Shown one piece after another: positions 1 to 12,720 of a stretch of 64,000 nucleotides of DNA; the stretch's first letter is position 1; every line of letters begins with the position of its first letter. A model generated the notes under the pieces. The model searched no databases. It was given only the letters and a program-made list of their open reading frames with translations, and was not told the origin of the DNA. The stretch lies in the NCBI GenBank assembly GCA_973895155.1, contig OZ316892.1:6386001-6450000 (forward strand). The letters run 5' to 3'. This DNA is from Marsupella aquatica. Its lineage: Eukaryota; Marchantiophyta. The position numbers and the translations under genes were made by a program.

Positions 1-3000
1 ACTGTGTCAACCATACTGCCTCGGAAGACCTGGGATTACAGGTAATGGAGCTCCCATCGAGCATCCTCCTCTTTTCCGCTTCCTTTCCACCCCTAAAAAG
101 CTTATTCCGCTCCATTGAAGTTCTCCTCCTCCTCCTCTTTCTCCTCTCCTCGACCTCCTTTGTCAAAACCTATTGTGCATCAATATCTATCTCCTTCTCT
201 CCCTCTCTCCCTCCAAAAGCGCTTCCCTCCTTCCGATGACACAGCGAGAGCGAGAGCGAGAGAAATGCCACCGTCAAGACCTTCCAGCCCTTCTATTTTT
301 ATCCCTCCCACCCGCAAGACCTCGCCCCTTTCCTGTTTTAGGCTTCCCGCCTTCAAATCAGAGGGCACTCTCTCTACTCGTCGACTTCTCATTCGCGGCC
401 ATGCCCCGCCTGTAGCCCTCAATTCCCTGTCATCCGACCCACCCCTCCCCCGCCCCCTTGCGATATACCACTCCTACGCTTTTTCAGACGGTGCGAGAGA
501 CAGAGAGAGGTCTTGTGCTGCGGCTCACGATTATGGAACGCAGAGTTCTTCGGGCCTGGGCATTTATACCCGTGGCCGGATTGCCCCAAGGCCGGGCCCA
601 CGAGGCGGGCTAGCGTCGGAGCCTGTGTCCCTCTTGCTTAGGGGGTTATTAGGCCCGCGTTGCATGCGCAGTACCTCTAACGTGTCCTTGTAAGAGATCC
701 AGGACAGCCCTTAGTTGTCGGCCCTGAATATTCATTTGCTCAGTGGAAAAACCAATTGTTTATTAGGGTACGGGAAGAATATTCTCCGCAAAACATGTCA
801 TCTTGGCCGTCGACTCCTCTCAAGAGTTTTCGATCGAGGGCTGACCAGCGGCGTTTGGCCCTGCCCGGGAGGACACAAGGTGCGGAGGGCGGAGGGCGGA
901 GGGCGGAGGGCCGAATGCAATGCATAACTGTGTGCCGAAGGGATAGGTACGTTCCTTATCATCGTACTTTGCCTAATAAACCGGCGTATGAATTTGTAAT
1001 CAAGGGCAAAGCGAGTTTAGGCCTTGATTGGATTGGATTGGATTTGATTTGGAAGTATGAGTTCGAACAATGATGCAATAAACTTTTCTTTTTGTTCTTG
1101 AAAGGTTCAAAAGCTTTATCCCAAAGAAACATTTCTCTTTCTAACGAACTGATTTCATCTACCGTGGACCACACAAGTAACTATCAATATCAAAGATGGA
1201 CGGTCCGATCAGTGCACCTAAAGGCACTCATTATGGAGATGATGTAATCATGGATTAAGGCAAAGATTAGCTCATCTGCTCATGGGTGAAGCCTTACTTC
1301 TTCTGACTTACAGGTTTTCATGCTCCCTTCAATTTTGACAAATTATAGGATAAGGGCTCTTCCCGTCCAATACTGGGGTATGAGGATTGAGGCGTGTATT
1401 TTCATCGTTCGATGGAGGGGATGGTTTCCATCAACGGCAAAGCAGTGGCCCATACCCGTGGGGCCTTGGCTCTGTGCTGTTCAATCCTCCCTGCTTCCTT
1501 TACGTTTCGAAAGTTTTCCTGTTCAATGATAGCATGCTTGAACACTAATGAAGGAGGGTGAGAAAAGGAACCTGCTTATGGATAACTAGGAAAAAGAACA
1601 CCTGCACTAAGGGAGATACTAGATGGACCCCTAAATTGCTAAGTGTTACTTAATGCACTCTATGAGGCCCCATGAGATTTTGGGACCCTTATTTAAGGTC
1701 TATCAACTAAAGATATTCATTTTGTGAGTCCATCAAGAATATATTTCCACCTGCACTCGTGAAATGGAAGCACAGATGAACAACTTTATAACCTGTTCAA
1801 GTCCAGGAGGAAGCAAGAATAACCAGGCCCGTGACCAAAGGGAGTTTGGTCACATTAAGTTGAACTAAAAAGAGCAAATATTAAATATACTTAGCTTAAG
1901 ATAAAGAAAGTGACAAAGAACAATAGACAAAAGACAAATCATATGTCCCCCTCATCTCTTTCCTCTGCCTACGTAAGACATCATGATCTTGCCTAAATAC
2001 AAATACTGTATATAATACATTGAATTTTATTTGGTCTCTTTAGGACAAGGGAAACTGTATAGAAGTCCGGTATGGCAATCCTAATGTATTTTTGACAAAA
2101 GTATCTTGTGGGCTTTCTTTTGGGCCCCCATCACATAGCTGAACATAGTTAGAACCACCAAATTTCTCACATAGCTGAACATAGTAGTATCCACAATATT
2201 AGAAAATTAATTCCCAAGAGGAGATCGAATGCCAAAAATGCGCTTACACAAAGCCAATCTCCTGGCCACTTTGGAAAACTACCAAAGATGCACTCACCTT
2301 GAGCTACTTTGGAAACCCACCATTCACACTTTACATTTTTATAAGTCTTTCAACCCTCTCTGATCAAAAACTTCCCAAATGCAGGCCACGTCAAGTGGCC
2401 TTGCTGGGCCACCATTTTGAATAACTTTACACAAATTCAAGGTGTTTTACACGAGCTTTCAACAATTTCAATCTGGGTTTGAAATGCATTCAGGCATTCA
2501 GATCACTTGGTTAAAGTTCCTAGACATCCACTGCAAAGGAATATTTAGTAATAGTGTTAGTACAAAATTACTGCTTTTGGTAAAAATGATTTTGAGTCCA
2601 AATAACACTAATTTTTGTTAATTTTCAAACAGGTTTTCAAAATAAAAAATTTCCATTTTAGTTTAAATTGCTTGTAAAAAATGGATAATCTTGAGTCCAA
2701 AATAACACTAAGTGTTGTGAAATTTACAAAATAGTTTTTAAGTAGTGTTAGTCACACACTAGTGTAGTGTGTAGTTTTAGTTGAAAACTCATACTTCTAG
2801 ATCGCTTAATTAGTAGCACTTGCCAGTCCTAATTCACTAATTCCCTCACTCTAAGCCACTTTGCATATGAATGACTCTTCCTGTGTTCTTTGCCTTTCTC
2901 CTTTTCGTCTTTCTCGCGTCCGTGCTCTTGGCCATCCTCTGAATTGAAAAATTTTCTGATTCACCGTTCTTGCAATGTGTGAATATCCATCCGTCGGGCG

Positions 3001-4643
3001 GGCAGGTTCGTAGGTGGAAAGTTGTTGACATTACCTGTAAGGCCGGCCTACTGCGTTAGCTTTGTTTTGGGAAGTGGTTGACATCAGCTGCCGGCACTCT
3101 GGGTTGGATTGATCTTTCTGAGTTTTGCGCAATACTTATCGTCAATTTCGCTAGTCAAAAGTGAGCACAATTGGTCGATAGGTTTTCCTTTCGCAAGTTC
3201 AGAGGGAGTGACCATCTGACCATCGGAACATTACAAGTTCGATCTGAGTGTCCAGCTGTGATTTGACGGTCACAACCTTTGATTGGGTTTTCGACTTGGG
3301 TAGACTCCCGAAGATGTGGAAGGGCTCAAAATACTCGATTGTGTTGTGCAGGATTCGCATCACTTCACATTTGCTATGTTTGAAGAGGCAGTTTCTGAAG
3401 TGCCACCGTAAGCGAAAGATACTACTTACGTTGTCTACTTTTAGAGGGTGGCTGTTCGCCAAAGCTTGCAAATGATAAATTTCGCGCAGGAGTCCATAGG
3501 AAACCATTTCTCAGTCTCGTCATTCAAGATATCCCGTCGTTCAAGATATCTCACTTACTAAGATACTGTCTAGCACAAAGAGAATTGAATTCTCTTTGTA
3601 CTCATACACCACTGTTGATCAAGCAAGCTAACAGCATCTCCTGAGAAACGAACGGAACTCTGGGATCCATCCGAGGCCGAGTCCGAGGCAGCACCTTAGG
3701 AAGGACGAAATAGAGCATAGCTCCAAGGGCAGATGTATGCCAGTTTCTCACGAAGACCCAGACTGAATTGGGCACAAGCTTTGCTAGTAGATGGCAATAT
3801 CTTCCAACGACAGTAGTGAGTTTCTGACTCAGAACTGTAAAAGCAGTCACAAGTCACAGTGTAGCATCTAATGATGCCTTCAGTCTTTTCGTTGGCCAAG
3901 ACATGTATCAACAGTCATCTGTCTTGTTGATGGGGATGAAGATTAGCTTCACGAAGAAACCACCAATTCCCATCACCAGAAGGGTCAATATCTATCAGCG
4001 AAGAAGAGTAATCGATCCAATTTGCTCTCGACGTGGCAACATGCATAGTTGGTTTGTTCCAAGAGGACAGATATGGAGGATAGTGTTATGTTGAGAATCC
4101 AGTCATACAAGAACTCGCAGCACAGACCTTCCTGGGGTCAGCAGGGTCATGCTTGTTCAGGCCTGCTAACCAGATACCGGCGATGCCAGCATCACATACA
4201 GTCGCAGCGAAGACAATTCCGAGACTGGGATCTGCGGAGAAATCGATTGCATCCCAACAGATAGTGAGCGTGGATTGAACGAAGGGATAGGTTTGGGATT
4301 CATCGAATTTCTTTTTTGCCTTCAACGATCTTTTTGAATTACATTCACAAAGACAGCATACAATTTCATCCAAATTTTGACGTGCCGAACGTAGTGTAAC
4401 ACTGTAACGGACTAGACGGACCTCCCATACTCTGTCCGAGTGTATGGATGGGCCGTGTCAAAACTACTCCCAATGACCACCACGGGCCCCCCACGGATCT
4501 TTCCGTCGATCTCTTGGACGGGCATAGACCTCCCGTCGTCGGAGGACTGTTTCCCACTACAGGAGTGTTTCTTACTAGCTATCCCCCAAAGTGTCGAAAT
4601 TACTAATCTGCTTTCAAAACTAATTTAATTATCAGTTGCCCCG

Positions 4644-4939
4644 ATTTTTTGTATGGATTTACTACTTAACCTGAGTGTATTAGCCTGGCATTACATTCTA
4701 TTGACTCGAGTACACACGGAGGCTTGCAATTTGTCTTTGCTAGTCCACCCCAACCATACTTCCAACCTAGACCAGGTTCCACAATCTGACGCCCCCCATT
4801 TTTTGTATGGATTTACTTAACCTGACTATATTAGCCTGGGACTACTACTGACTCGAGGACACACTAAGGCTTGCAATTTGTCTTTGCTAGTCCCACCCAA
4901 CCTTACTTCCAACCTAGACCAGCTTCCACAATCTGACGC
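4644..4939. repeat. Tandem duplication, about 148 bp unit
   Basis: Bases 4644-4791 and 4798-4939 are two imperfect copies of one segment. Both begin with a T-run followed by GTATGGATTTACT and end in CAATCTGACGC. They differ by scattered substitutions and small indels. No coding role is apparent. Confidence 0.85.
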
Positions 4940-5047
4940 TCACCGGAACCTGGGTGTTGACTATTGTCTATGAGCATGGGTGTCAACTAGCCATTTTTTT
5001 CTTGTTTTTTAACATTAGCCAAGGTGGTTACTATTTTATCCTACAGA

Positions 5048-5138
5048 CAAGCACAGGTCTGGTTATGGAATATTTCTTGGCTAACACGCCCCCACAGGTC
5101 TGGTTATGGAGTATTTCTTGGCTAACATGCCCCCATAG
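5048..5138. repeat. Tandem duplication, about 50 bp unit
   Basis: A segment with core CAGGTCTGGTTATGGA followed by TATTTCTTGGCTAACA occurs twice in a row, the second copy starting near 5095. The copies differ at only a few positions, so the duplication looks recent. No gene overlaps it. Confidence 0.8.
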
Positions 5139-6136
5139 TGAGTTAGGTGGTGGTTAATTAAACAGATTTTTTAATTTCAGTCTGAGTAGCATTAGCCTGC
5201 TTGTTTTTTAAGGTAAGTGATGGGCCAACTTTTGCCCACAAAAGAATGGCTGGTGTCAACTTTTGTCCCTCTCACTTCCCATACTTTTAGGATCTGAGAG
5301 GGTCAGCTTGAACAAATTATGAGCTTGTCTGAGTCCCCAGACCAGTTAGGCTGTCTGGGTTAATCTAACCTGGTTAGACCAGCCCATTTACAAAATGGAC
5401 ACAAGTTAATAATTTTGATTTTGATTTTGGGGACAAGAATGTAATACACGGTTTTTTTAGTATTGATAGGCCCTAAAGAACTGTAGAGCGCTCTCTCTCC
5501 CCATTAAACCTCAATCTCAGTCTGTTCTTTGCTCCATTCGCTCTCTTCTCTGGAGGTCTTTTTCCTCGAGACCTCTCGTTTCTCTTCTCACTCGTTGAAT
5601 AGTAGTGCTTTACTGCACGACTTTGACAATTGCTTCTGCAATTCCGTGACAGCTCGATTCGGTGTGCGATGGTCTGAGAACCCTGTAGTTTGATTTGCCT
5701 CTCTGCAAATCGTCCAAATTTCTCCTCCCCTCGATTCCGTGTGGGGAGGGTCTGAGAACTCTTAGTGTCTCTGCAAGTACTTCAAATCTCTCCTTCTCCG
5801 CCTCCCTTTCCCGGCGGCGAGGGCCTGGGAATTGCCGTGGAAACTCAATTCCCAGAGGATTGCTGCTTACTTCAGAGCTTGATCGAGGGAGACGTGGCTA
5901 CGTCTCGAATGAAGATTTTTTGAACAATCGATGCAAAGTGATTAGTATTGTGTTTTGTGATTTGAGAGTTGGTCCGACAGAATTGGGAATCTGCCAAGTT
6001 TGGAATCGGAGGAAGATGAAATCTCTGTACCGGGACAACTGTTGAAAGCAGAAGGAGATCGTTCGTCGTCCTGATCGTTGTCCTACACAGCGGAGGAGAC
6101 AGCTTTGGACTGGGAGGACGCGAAAGAGTTCAGGCA

Positions 6137-9100
6137 GTGATTCATCCATCCATCAGAGCATGGGGTATGGCAGTTCCGACAGAATTGAACAGCAGAGGAA
6201 TTGGTGGACGGGCAGTAGGGATAGAGATCTGGAATGACGAGGCGGAGCTCGTGTGCTTTATGTCAAGAGCAGCTGTGACATCGGCAGGTTGCTTGTGTGC
6301 CTTCTGCGCTTTTGCTGACCGGAAGCGTCAGGAATTGCTAGGGTCTCCTGTTCTGCTTGCTGCCCTGGTCAGCAGCTCGCGGATGGAGAAGTTCATTCCC
6401 CCGCCGCTTAGGTCGTCGTCAGCACCCGGTGTAGTTCTCAGAGAGTTCGGCGGGTTGGAGAAGAAAACACCGAATGCAGCAGTGGAGGCGCGAATTAGTG
6501 ACCTGTCTCTCCGCTCTCTGAAGGAGGATACTTCTACTTCTGGCTCAACCCGAGAACGTTGGCCGACACTGTCAGGTATGTGCAGTCTCTGCTTTGGGTC
6601 GGAAGTTATATTCAAGCGTTAGTTGGCTTCTGTTGTGCGCGAATGCATGGTTCAGCTTCCTGTCGCTTAATTATGCTGTTTTAGTTCATTTTTACTTATA
6701 AACAAATTACCCTAACACCAGTGGCAATGGAAGAATAATCCCAAAGGTCTTCGGATTTATAGTTGGGCAGAATACACCATTCAAAGAATGAGGCATCATT
6801 GCTTCGTCTTTGGACAGTTGCTATGTCCTTAGAGTATTTAGTCGTCAATTTGGGGTTGGAAATTTTATTCTTGTGATCACTATAGAGAACGAATGAATGG
6901 GTTTGAGATCCCCAGGGGAAGCAAACTACAGGACCAATTGAGCAGAGTGGGTAGCCAATCTTTTACTTAGCTTTGTTTGTTGATGTGCATAACTTTTGGA
7001 ATTTGTTTACCCATTTTTGGTTCTGGATCCGTGGACTTCAAAATCAATTCCGAATCTAACTGTGCCTTCGAAGACAAGTTCACAGACATTAGTCCTCACG
7101 TAGCTTTCACCTATGCACTAGCTTTTGAATAAAAGTTGATTAGAAGTGTTGTCGATAACGCATGATGCAGTCAAGTTTTGGAGTGTGAGCTTATTGCATT
7201 GTTGGAAAAAGTAATATCGTCTGAGACAGTCATGATTGTGACAGTTTTCTCTCTTTAAGCTGGTGGCTCCCTTGTACGTCTCAGGGGATGGTAGAAGGGC
7301 CCAACTTAGGCCCAGAAGTCTGGTGAGCTTGTGTATTGGAAATTTGGGCAGTCACTTAGAGGATATCCATGATGAAGTTCATCTGTTTGCACCTGTGTGC
7401 CCTGCTCCAGTTAAGGTACGGTTTCCAGCTGATTTCATAATTGGATAAAGTTAAGGAGTGCATGCTGACGTAGTCCTGCGAAAATTTAGAAACGTTCAAA
7501 GTTTTTCCTCGAGATTAACCAATAAACTCAACGGCGGTGCTGGGTTTGGGTTGATTTTTGAAGGCTTCGCTGCTTGCAATTGCACGACGGAGGGGTTTGC
7601 TATCGGACCACTTGCTGGTTGCTCTGGCCGATGAGAGCTGGGAGCGGTTAGATGTGTCAGGATCCGACGTGACGGATGCCAGTATGCAAAGAGTTGCTGA
7701 GTTGTGTCCCCGGTTGCAAGCAGTTGACATAAGGTAAAGCTTCAAGAAAGATTACAGAACATTACAACTTGTGTTATTCATGAGCGGATGGTTGGCTTTC
7801 ATGCTGTTGGTGAGTTGACTACGTATGCTATTTAAAGAATGTCAAAGTCAAAGTGATGCTCATTATGAATGATAATTTTTTTCTCTTCATTGTATAACAG
7901 TAATCCTGTTGGTCAGGCTGTTGACGTGATCTGGTGGTTGGCAGTCGATGTAGCCGAATGAATGATAATTTTTTTCTCTTCATTGTATAACAGTAATCCT
8001 GTTGGTCAGGCTGTTGACGTGATCTGGTGATTGGCAGTCGATGTAGCCGACTAACACCACTAGCTGTACGTAGTCTGGTTCAACATTGCCCAGCTATACA
8101 CACTCTTCGATGGGGGTATGTATCATTTATTTTCTGTGGAGATTTACAAGGCAAATAGGCAGTCATTTTCTTTCTCGTTTCTCTTACTCTTGTATTGTAC
8201 TAGCAGATAAATCATAGAGCACAAGTTAGTAGCTTTGTAATTTTCAACGTAGTTAGTGAGAACTGTTCAAATCACTTCATTTAGTCGTAGGTGGTCATAG
8301 CTCAATATTATTGTAGCTGGCGAACCTAAAGTGGTTGCATGGACTGCACATACCAAGCTGAATTTGAAGATTTGGACTCTGGCCTTTGTTTCTTTTCTTT
8401 TCTTTTCTTTCCTTTTGTCTTTCCTTTCGTGAAACTCCTTTTCCATTGATGTAGGGGAACATCAATGAGCAATGCAACCGCCCGGTCGGCATTAGGCTAC
8501 ATCCTTCCTAAATTGAATTTAAATGATGAAGCTGAAGATAGTTGGGAGGAACTTGATACCAAGCGTGTTGGCAAGGGTGTTCAGGCTCTGCGATGGCTTG
8601 TTTGGGTAAGAACGTTTCTCTCTGTCTCATAGATTCCAAGTTTGATTTTAGTTATGTAATTCAATTAGGTCAACCTAGCATTACATTCGGACAAATCGTC
8701 AGGGAAATTTTCAACGGGTTCTGGGAACACTTCTCGTGATCGTCGATGCCTAAATGAATTTCAAATTGTCAACTCTTGTTTCATGCAGCCATCCATTGAC
8801 AGCAAATCGAGTGAGCGCTTGGAGATGGAATGTCCTCGTGTGGTGGTTAATCCGAAGCCCTTCTCCAAAGGTTTTCAACTCCTGTCTGTACCTTGGGAAG
8901 CACGACCAGGAACTGTATTGGATGCTTCAGCACTAGAGGGTATTGATCCCCAGACCTGGGCTGTCATAGCTTCCATGCCAAGGACACCCTCACCAAGTGT
9001 TTCCAACCACGATACTCCAGAGCTCTCTGTGGCAGAGCGGTTTAAGCTTGCCTTTGTTGCTAGAGATGAGCGACTTGCTCCAAAGCGGGCCAAAAACATG

Positions 9101-9211
9101 AGGCAAAACCAGCGTCGCTTAGAAAAAGCTTGGCTTAATTCAGACACCGAAGCGAAGTCCAGAGCTTGGGCAGGAATTGCTAGAAAGTCATTGAAAGGGT
9201 TAGATGGATAG
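6137..9211 (+). CDS. RNI-like leucine-rich repeat protein (Rad7/F-box-LRR type)
   Basis: This spliced gene has a well-supported 3' part. The exons are 7260-7415, 7564-7733, 8038-8115, 8455-8605 and 8789-9211. Each has GT and AG borders and the phases agree. Together they encode about 325 residues. Visible are an LRPRSL segment, cysteine-type LRR units (the WERLDVSGSDVTD and RCSRLTPLAVRSLVQHCP segments, the second completed across a splice) and a basic, Arg/Lys-rich C-terminus. LRRs of this RNI type are known from Rad7 and F-box proteins and mediate protein binding. I saw no F-box. The first exon is uncertain: an open frame at 6137-6575 ends at a good donor (GTATGT), but its phase does not fit the exon at 7260. 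Either an exon is missing from this model or there is a 1-nt disruption. The third intron's acceptor region is duplicated (separate entry). Confidence 0.65.
7867..8050 (+). repeat. 93-bp tandem duplication across a splice acceptor
   Basis: Two copies with a 93-bp period, 7867-7957 and 7960-8050, differ at one base (G at 7937, A at 8030). Each contains the end of an intron, the acceptor TTGGCAG and the first 13 bases of the next RNI-gene exon. Only the second copy runs into the full exon. Use of the first acceptor would meet a stop within about 16 codons. Confidence 0.9.
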
Positions 9212-10595
9212 GTTAGCAAGCTGTCACCAATAGCAAGAATCTGTTGGAGGAAGGCAACCTCTCGTTTAGTATAGGGTGCCTAGATACCTAGGACCTCTGA
9301 TGGATCTGAGAAAGTGGTGTCTTCCTATCGGTTTATGAAAGCTGAATTAGAAACAGATTCTGTTGGAGGGTCTTCATGCCAAACATGCCAAATTTGGCAT
9401 TAGGCGTTCATGTCCATGATGTAATCTAGCTTGGTAGATGCCTTTCAGAAGCTACTCTGAGTGGTGAGCTGATCTCTATGGGTTCTTTGTCATGTTTCCT
9501 TGAATTCTTACTTTGAAAGACTCATTTGTTTTACACGGCAAGGCACAGTTCTATTCACACTTGTTTGTTTCCCATATGGTTGTCATCCTTCGCACTTGGG
9601 AAGGAGCACTTAACCACAAATTTCCTCCAGGGGGGAATAATGGATTTTTGTATGAGTAGCGTGGTGCTTGACTCTCCATCCCTTCCTACTCTGCCTGGCA
9701 AGATGTGGATTGGGCAAAGTTCAGAAGGGAAACTATTCAAACCTAGATTCCAAGCTCACCAGAAAAGCCTGGGTTTTCAACCTAGCCACCCTCAAAACAA
9801 AACATCAAAAGTAATGTAAAAGAGTTAAATGAGTGACAGTAAGACACTGTGTTTTGTCGCATTCCTTGCTAAAAATGTGGTGTGAATAATTTATCCACCA
9901 GGCTCGGAATCCACAAATGGTCCTCCCTTGAAGTCAACCAGTGAGTAACACCAACGGACATGTGAAATAAGTTCACAGATCGAACCCATCACGTATGGAC
10001 AACCACAACACAATCTTGGAAACCACAAAAAGGCATTTATTTTTAACCAACCATGTACAGTAGGTAACTCATTTCCAAATATGTACATTATAATCACACA
10101 ATTGTGGAGAAAACAATTTCCCAGGGCATCCAACGTACGTTGTTCAAAATGTCCTGATGGACTTTGCAACCTGTGATGAACATTGCGACCTAGATGGAAT
10201 CTAAGCAAACGTGTAACTCTGCTCTAGTACAAATGTTTATAATTTGTTGTATCTTTTAATCTAAGCAAACATGTATTTCTGCTCTAGTAAATTGTTTATA
10301 ATTTTGTAGTATCTTTTATCTACACATTCATACATTATTGTCTGGGTAATTCCATCTGAGTTCCACTGGACACCCTTAGATTCCATCGGAACATCTTTCC
10401 AATTTTGAATGAATAAGTATAGAGAATCTGACTACAATTTTAGCAATGAGGAAAGTCCTTACTATATGAGCCAAAAAGAGGTTTGTTGCAGTCCATCTGG
10501 GTAGCAAAAATCTATCCAAGCCTTTTGGCAAATAGGAAGGTCCATCCGGGCTGGGCTTCAAGTTCTAAGAAACGTGGCTTCAATTTCTACTAAAG
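9212..10595. other. Intergenic region
   Basis: Bases 9212 to about 9500 are probably 3' UTR of the RNI-like gene. The remainder shows no supported gene. A 60-bp tandem duplication at 10201-10320 is the only clear structure. Confidence 0.5.
10201..10320. repeat. 60-bp tandem duplication
   Basis: Bases 10201-10260 and 10261-10320 are near-identical copies. Both contain CTAAGCAAAC near the start and end with TATCTTTTA. They differ at several positions and by small compensating indels. Confidence 0.85.
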
Positions 10596-11180
10596 TCACT
10601 CACCACTATATATTACACTGCCAAACTTAAGGGTAAAAAACACCCAACAGGGCGACATGATCCCAATGGCAAAGGAGCTCAATGAAGGGGGGGAGGGAGG
10701 GGAAGGAGGGGAAAGGGCCCCAAGGAGACCAAAGGATCCAAAAAGCCAAGGGGTCCCCAACAAAAGCCAACAAAGGAACAAAGACACAAATAAGTATAAT
10801 ACAAAGAAGCCAAGAAGACCGGTGAGTGGAGTACTGAAATGCCTGAACGAGCTCTGGAGTAAACCACATAGGAGGGTCACCAAGTGGGATCTGCTGAGAG
10901 GCCAAATGCCTCTGCCCTACAAAGGAGCTGACCCGCTGAAGGGCGATAGACACCCGCCGCCAAAAGAAGGCGGCGAGGGCAGATACTGGGGAAAAGGCCC
11001 CCTCTCAATACAGAAGACTGCACAGGCCCCAATGAACTGGTCGGACGTAGGGTGGAGAGCACCAAAACCCTCCAGAGCAAATGGGTAGAAAAGATCCATT
11101 GGGTAACAAATTGCATAGGCCTCCTCCTTGAGTCGGGCTGCAACTGCGACTCTCTCTTGTAGGATTGGCAGCAATGACAT
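10596..11180 (-). pseudogene. Possible C-terminal relic of a reverse-transcriptase-type element
   Basis: On the minus strand, overlapping frames give a segment containing LFYPFALEGFGALHPTSDQF followed, in another frame, by a basic helix-like stretch containing VSIALQRVSSFVGQ. The order recalls the region after the RT domain in non-LTR-type polyproteins, where an acidic/aromatic block precedes an Arg-rich helix. That match is from memory and weak. Frames shift at least once and no RT catalytic motif remains. On the plus strand the same DNA gives a 143-residue frame rich in Gly, Lys and Pro, which I take to be a shadow. A G-rich tract lies at 10686-10718. Confidence 0.3.
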
Positions 11181-11184
11181 CCCC

Positions 11185-11755
11185 TAGAGCACGAACCCTA
11201 ACCCTAGAAAAGACCAGATCATCCCACCATTGGTCAAGAAGACCATTGCCGGGGGAAGCACATGTGGTTGCTCCATAGTGACATGGTAACCAGAGTCCTC
11301 AAAAATGACAGCCATCACGTCACGAATGTCATCATATGTGTGACAATATTCTCATTCCCAAGGCCACACCTAAGGATATGAACTCCAAATCCAACTATGT
11401 CCCATAGACACATGGGTTGACCAACAAGGCAAGGGTGATGAAGTCCCAAATGAAATAGTAATGAAGTGATAATTAAAAAGAAAGGAGCTCATTGGAAAGG
11501 GCACCCAGGACCCACAAAGGACTACTTATTTAGTTAGGAACTTAATAAAAAATCACAAAATTATGGATGTTCTACCTATGCTACAATAGTTGAAAGCATC
11601 TCGTTGCCAAAAGTCTCTAATAATGATACGTAGTAAAGCAGTTGGAGAATAAACGAGCAGGGATCCAGCTGGACTTTCCTTTTCCGACAAACCTTCGTGC
11701 TAGTTGTGGACGGCCGTAGCCCAATCCCGACGGCAGGTCCGCAACTCATAAGTCC
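11185..11755. other. Intergenic region
   Basis: No gene is seen. Near 11193 there are two CCCTAA-type units, too short to call a telomeric array. Confidence 0.4.
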
Positions 11756-11968
11756 GTCCGTCCGTCATTTTGTCCGTCCGTCATTCCGCCCGTCCGTCAG
11801 GCCGTCCGTCATGGTTCCCGTCTTCCCCGACGGCATGTACGCAACTCATCAGCCCATCCGTCCGTCATTGGTCCCGTATTCCCCGACGGCAGAGAGGCAA
11901 CTCATCCGTCAGTCCGTCCGTCAGTCAGTCCGTCCTTCCGTCCGTCCGTCCTTCCGTCCGTCCGTCAT
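11756..11968. repeat. Imperfect CCGT tetranucleotide array
   Basis: About 210 bases are dominated by GTCCGTCC-type units. They are interrupted by a duplicated spacer that contains CCCGACGGCA and GCAACTCAT. Open frames across it read RPSVRPSV repeats, as a tetranucleotide repeat would. It lies 0.75-0.95 kb upstream of the syntaxin start codon. Confidence 0.85.
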
Positions 11969-12109
11969 GGGTCTCGTATAGCCTTCATGAGAGACGACAG
12001 ACACACAACAAAAATGAAGGTCTTGGCAGAAAGACCATCGTAGTTTGGACGGGACGGAACGGAACGGAGGACGAGAAAGTGCTGTATGCAATTCAACGGA
12101 GGAGAGGCA

Positions 12110-12720
12110 GACGAGAGTAGCGCAAGTAAGAGAGAGGAGAGGAGATTAGAGGAGAGGAGAAATTAGAGTGAGATTGAAATCTCATCGATTGTAGTTCGTA
12201 GGCTCTTTCTTTGGTCCTCTCTGGATTATTATTTGTCAGTTGGCACCTTCCTCTGTGAAGTGTGGTTTGGTCGTTTTTAGAGGACGGACCGACGAATGAA
12301 TAAAAACGAACGAGGAGAGGAGAGGAGTGGACAACATGCTGCTAAAGAGCTCGTCGGGGAAGAGAGATCGAGGAAGGAAGTGATTGATTGCGGTGCAGCT
12401 GTTGTTTGTTGGTATTATGATCGATCGGTGTTGATTCATTGATTGCTTTACTTGACTCCGTCGTCGTCGACATATGTGCAATCTCTCCTCGCCTCGGCGG
12501 TGATAGAGGAGAGGAAAGGAGGGGAAGGGAGGAGGGGAGCCGGGGAGAGGAGGCGTTTTGGAGGAAAGTTTGTGCCTCAGGAAGGTGGTCGTACGAGTAG
12601 TGTGGTTGGATCTTGAAGGAAGGAAGGAAGGAAGGAAGGAAGAAAGAGCAGAGAGGGAGGAATAGCTTTGCGGGAGGGCGGGAGATAGAGAGGCAGGGAG
12701 GGAGAGAGAAGGGGGCGACG
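12110..12720 (+). promoter_or_regulatory. GA-rich promoter/leader of the syntaxin gene
   Basis: The 600 bases before the SNARE start codon are strongly GA-rich, with GAGAGGAGAGGAG runs at 12130-12160 and 12500-12560 and a GGAA run at 12614-12640. Such tracts are common in plant core promoters and 5' leaders. No clear TATA box was found, so the transcription start is not defined. Confidence 0.4.

Larger units (their letters stand above)
1..5690. other. Intergenic region, no supported gene
   Basis: No reading frame here shows a recognisable domain or consistent codon use. The first 700 bases are CT-rich. A GGAGGGC-type repeat lies near 877-910 and an ATTGG-type run near 1025-1050. Two local tandem duplications are listed separately. 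Bases 5490-5690 become CT-rich and may be leader of the RNI-like gene downstream. A minus-strand frame at 4086-4373 looks mildly protein-like but matched no family I know. Confidence 0.5.

Noticed and set aside
10657-11088. 143-codon plus-strand frame
   Set aside because: Low-complexity Gly/Lys/Pro-rich sequence opposite a better minus-strand RT-like signal.
11697-12120. Two plus-strand frames of 94 and 116 codons with RPSV repeats
   Set aside because: They are translations of the CCGT tetranucleotide array in two frames and have no independent support.
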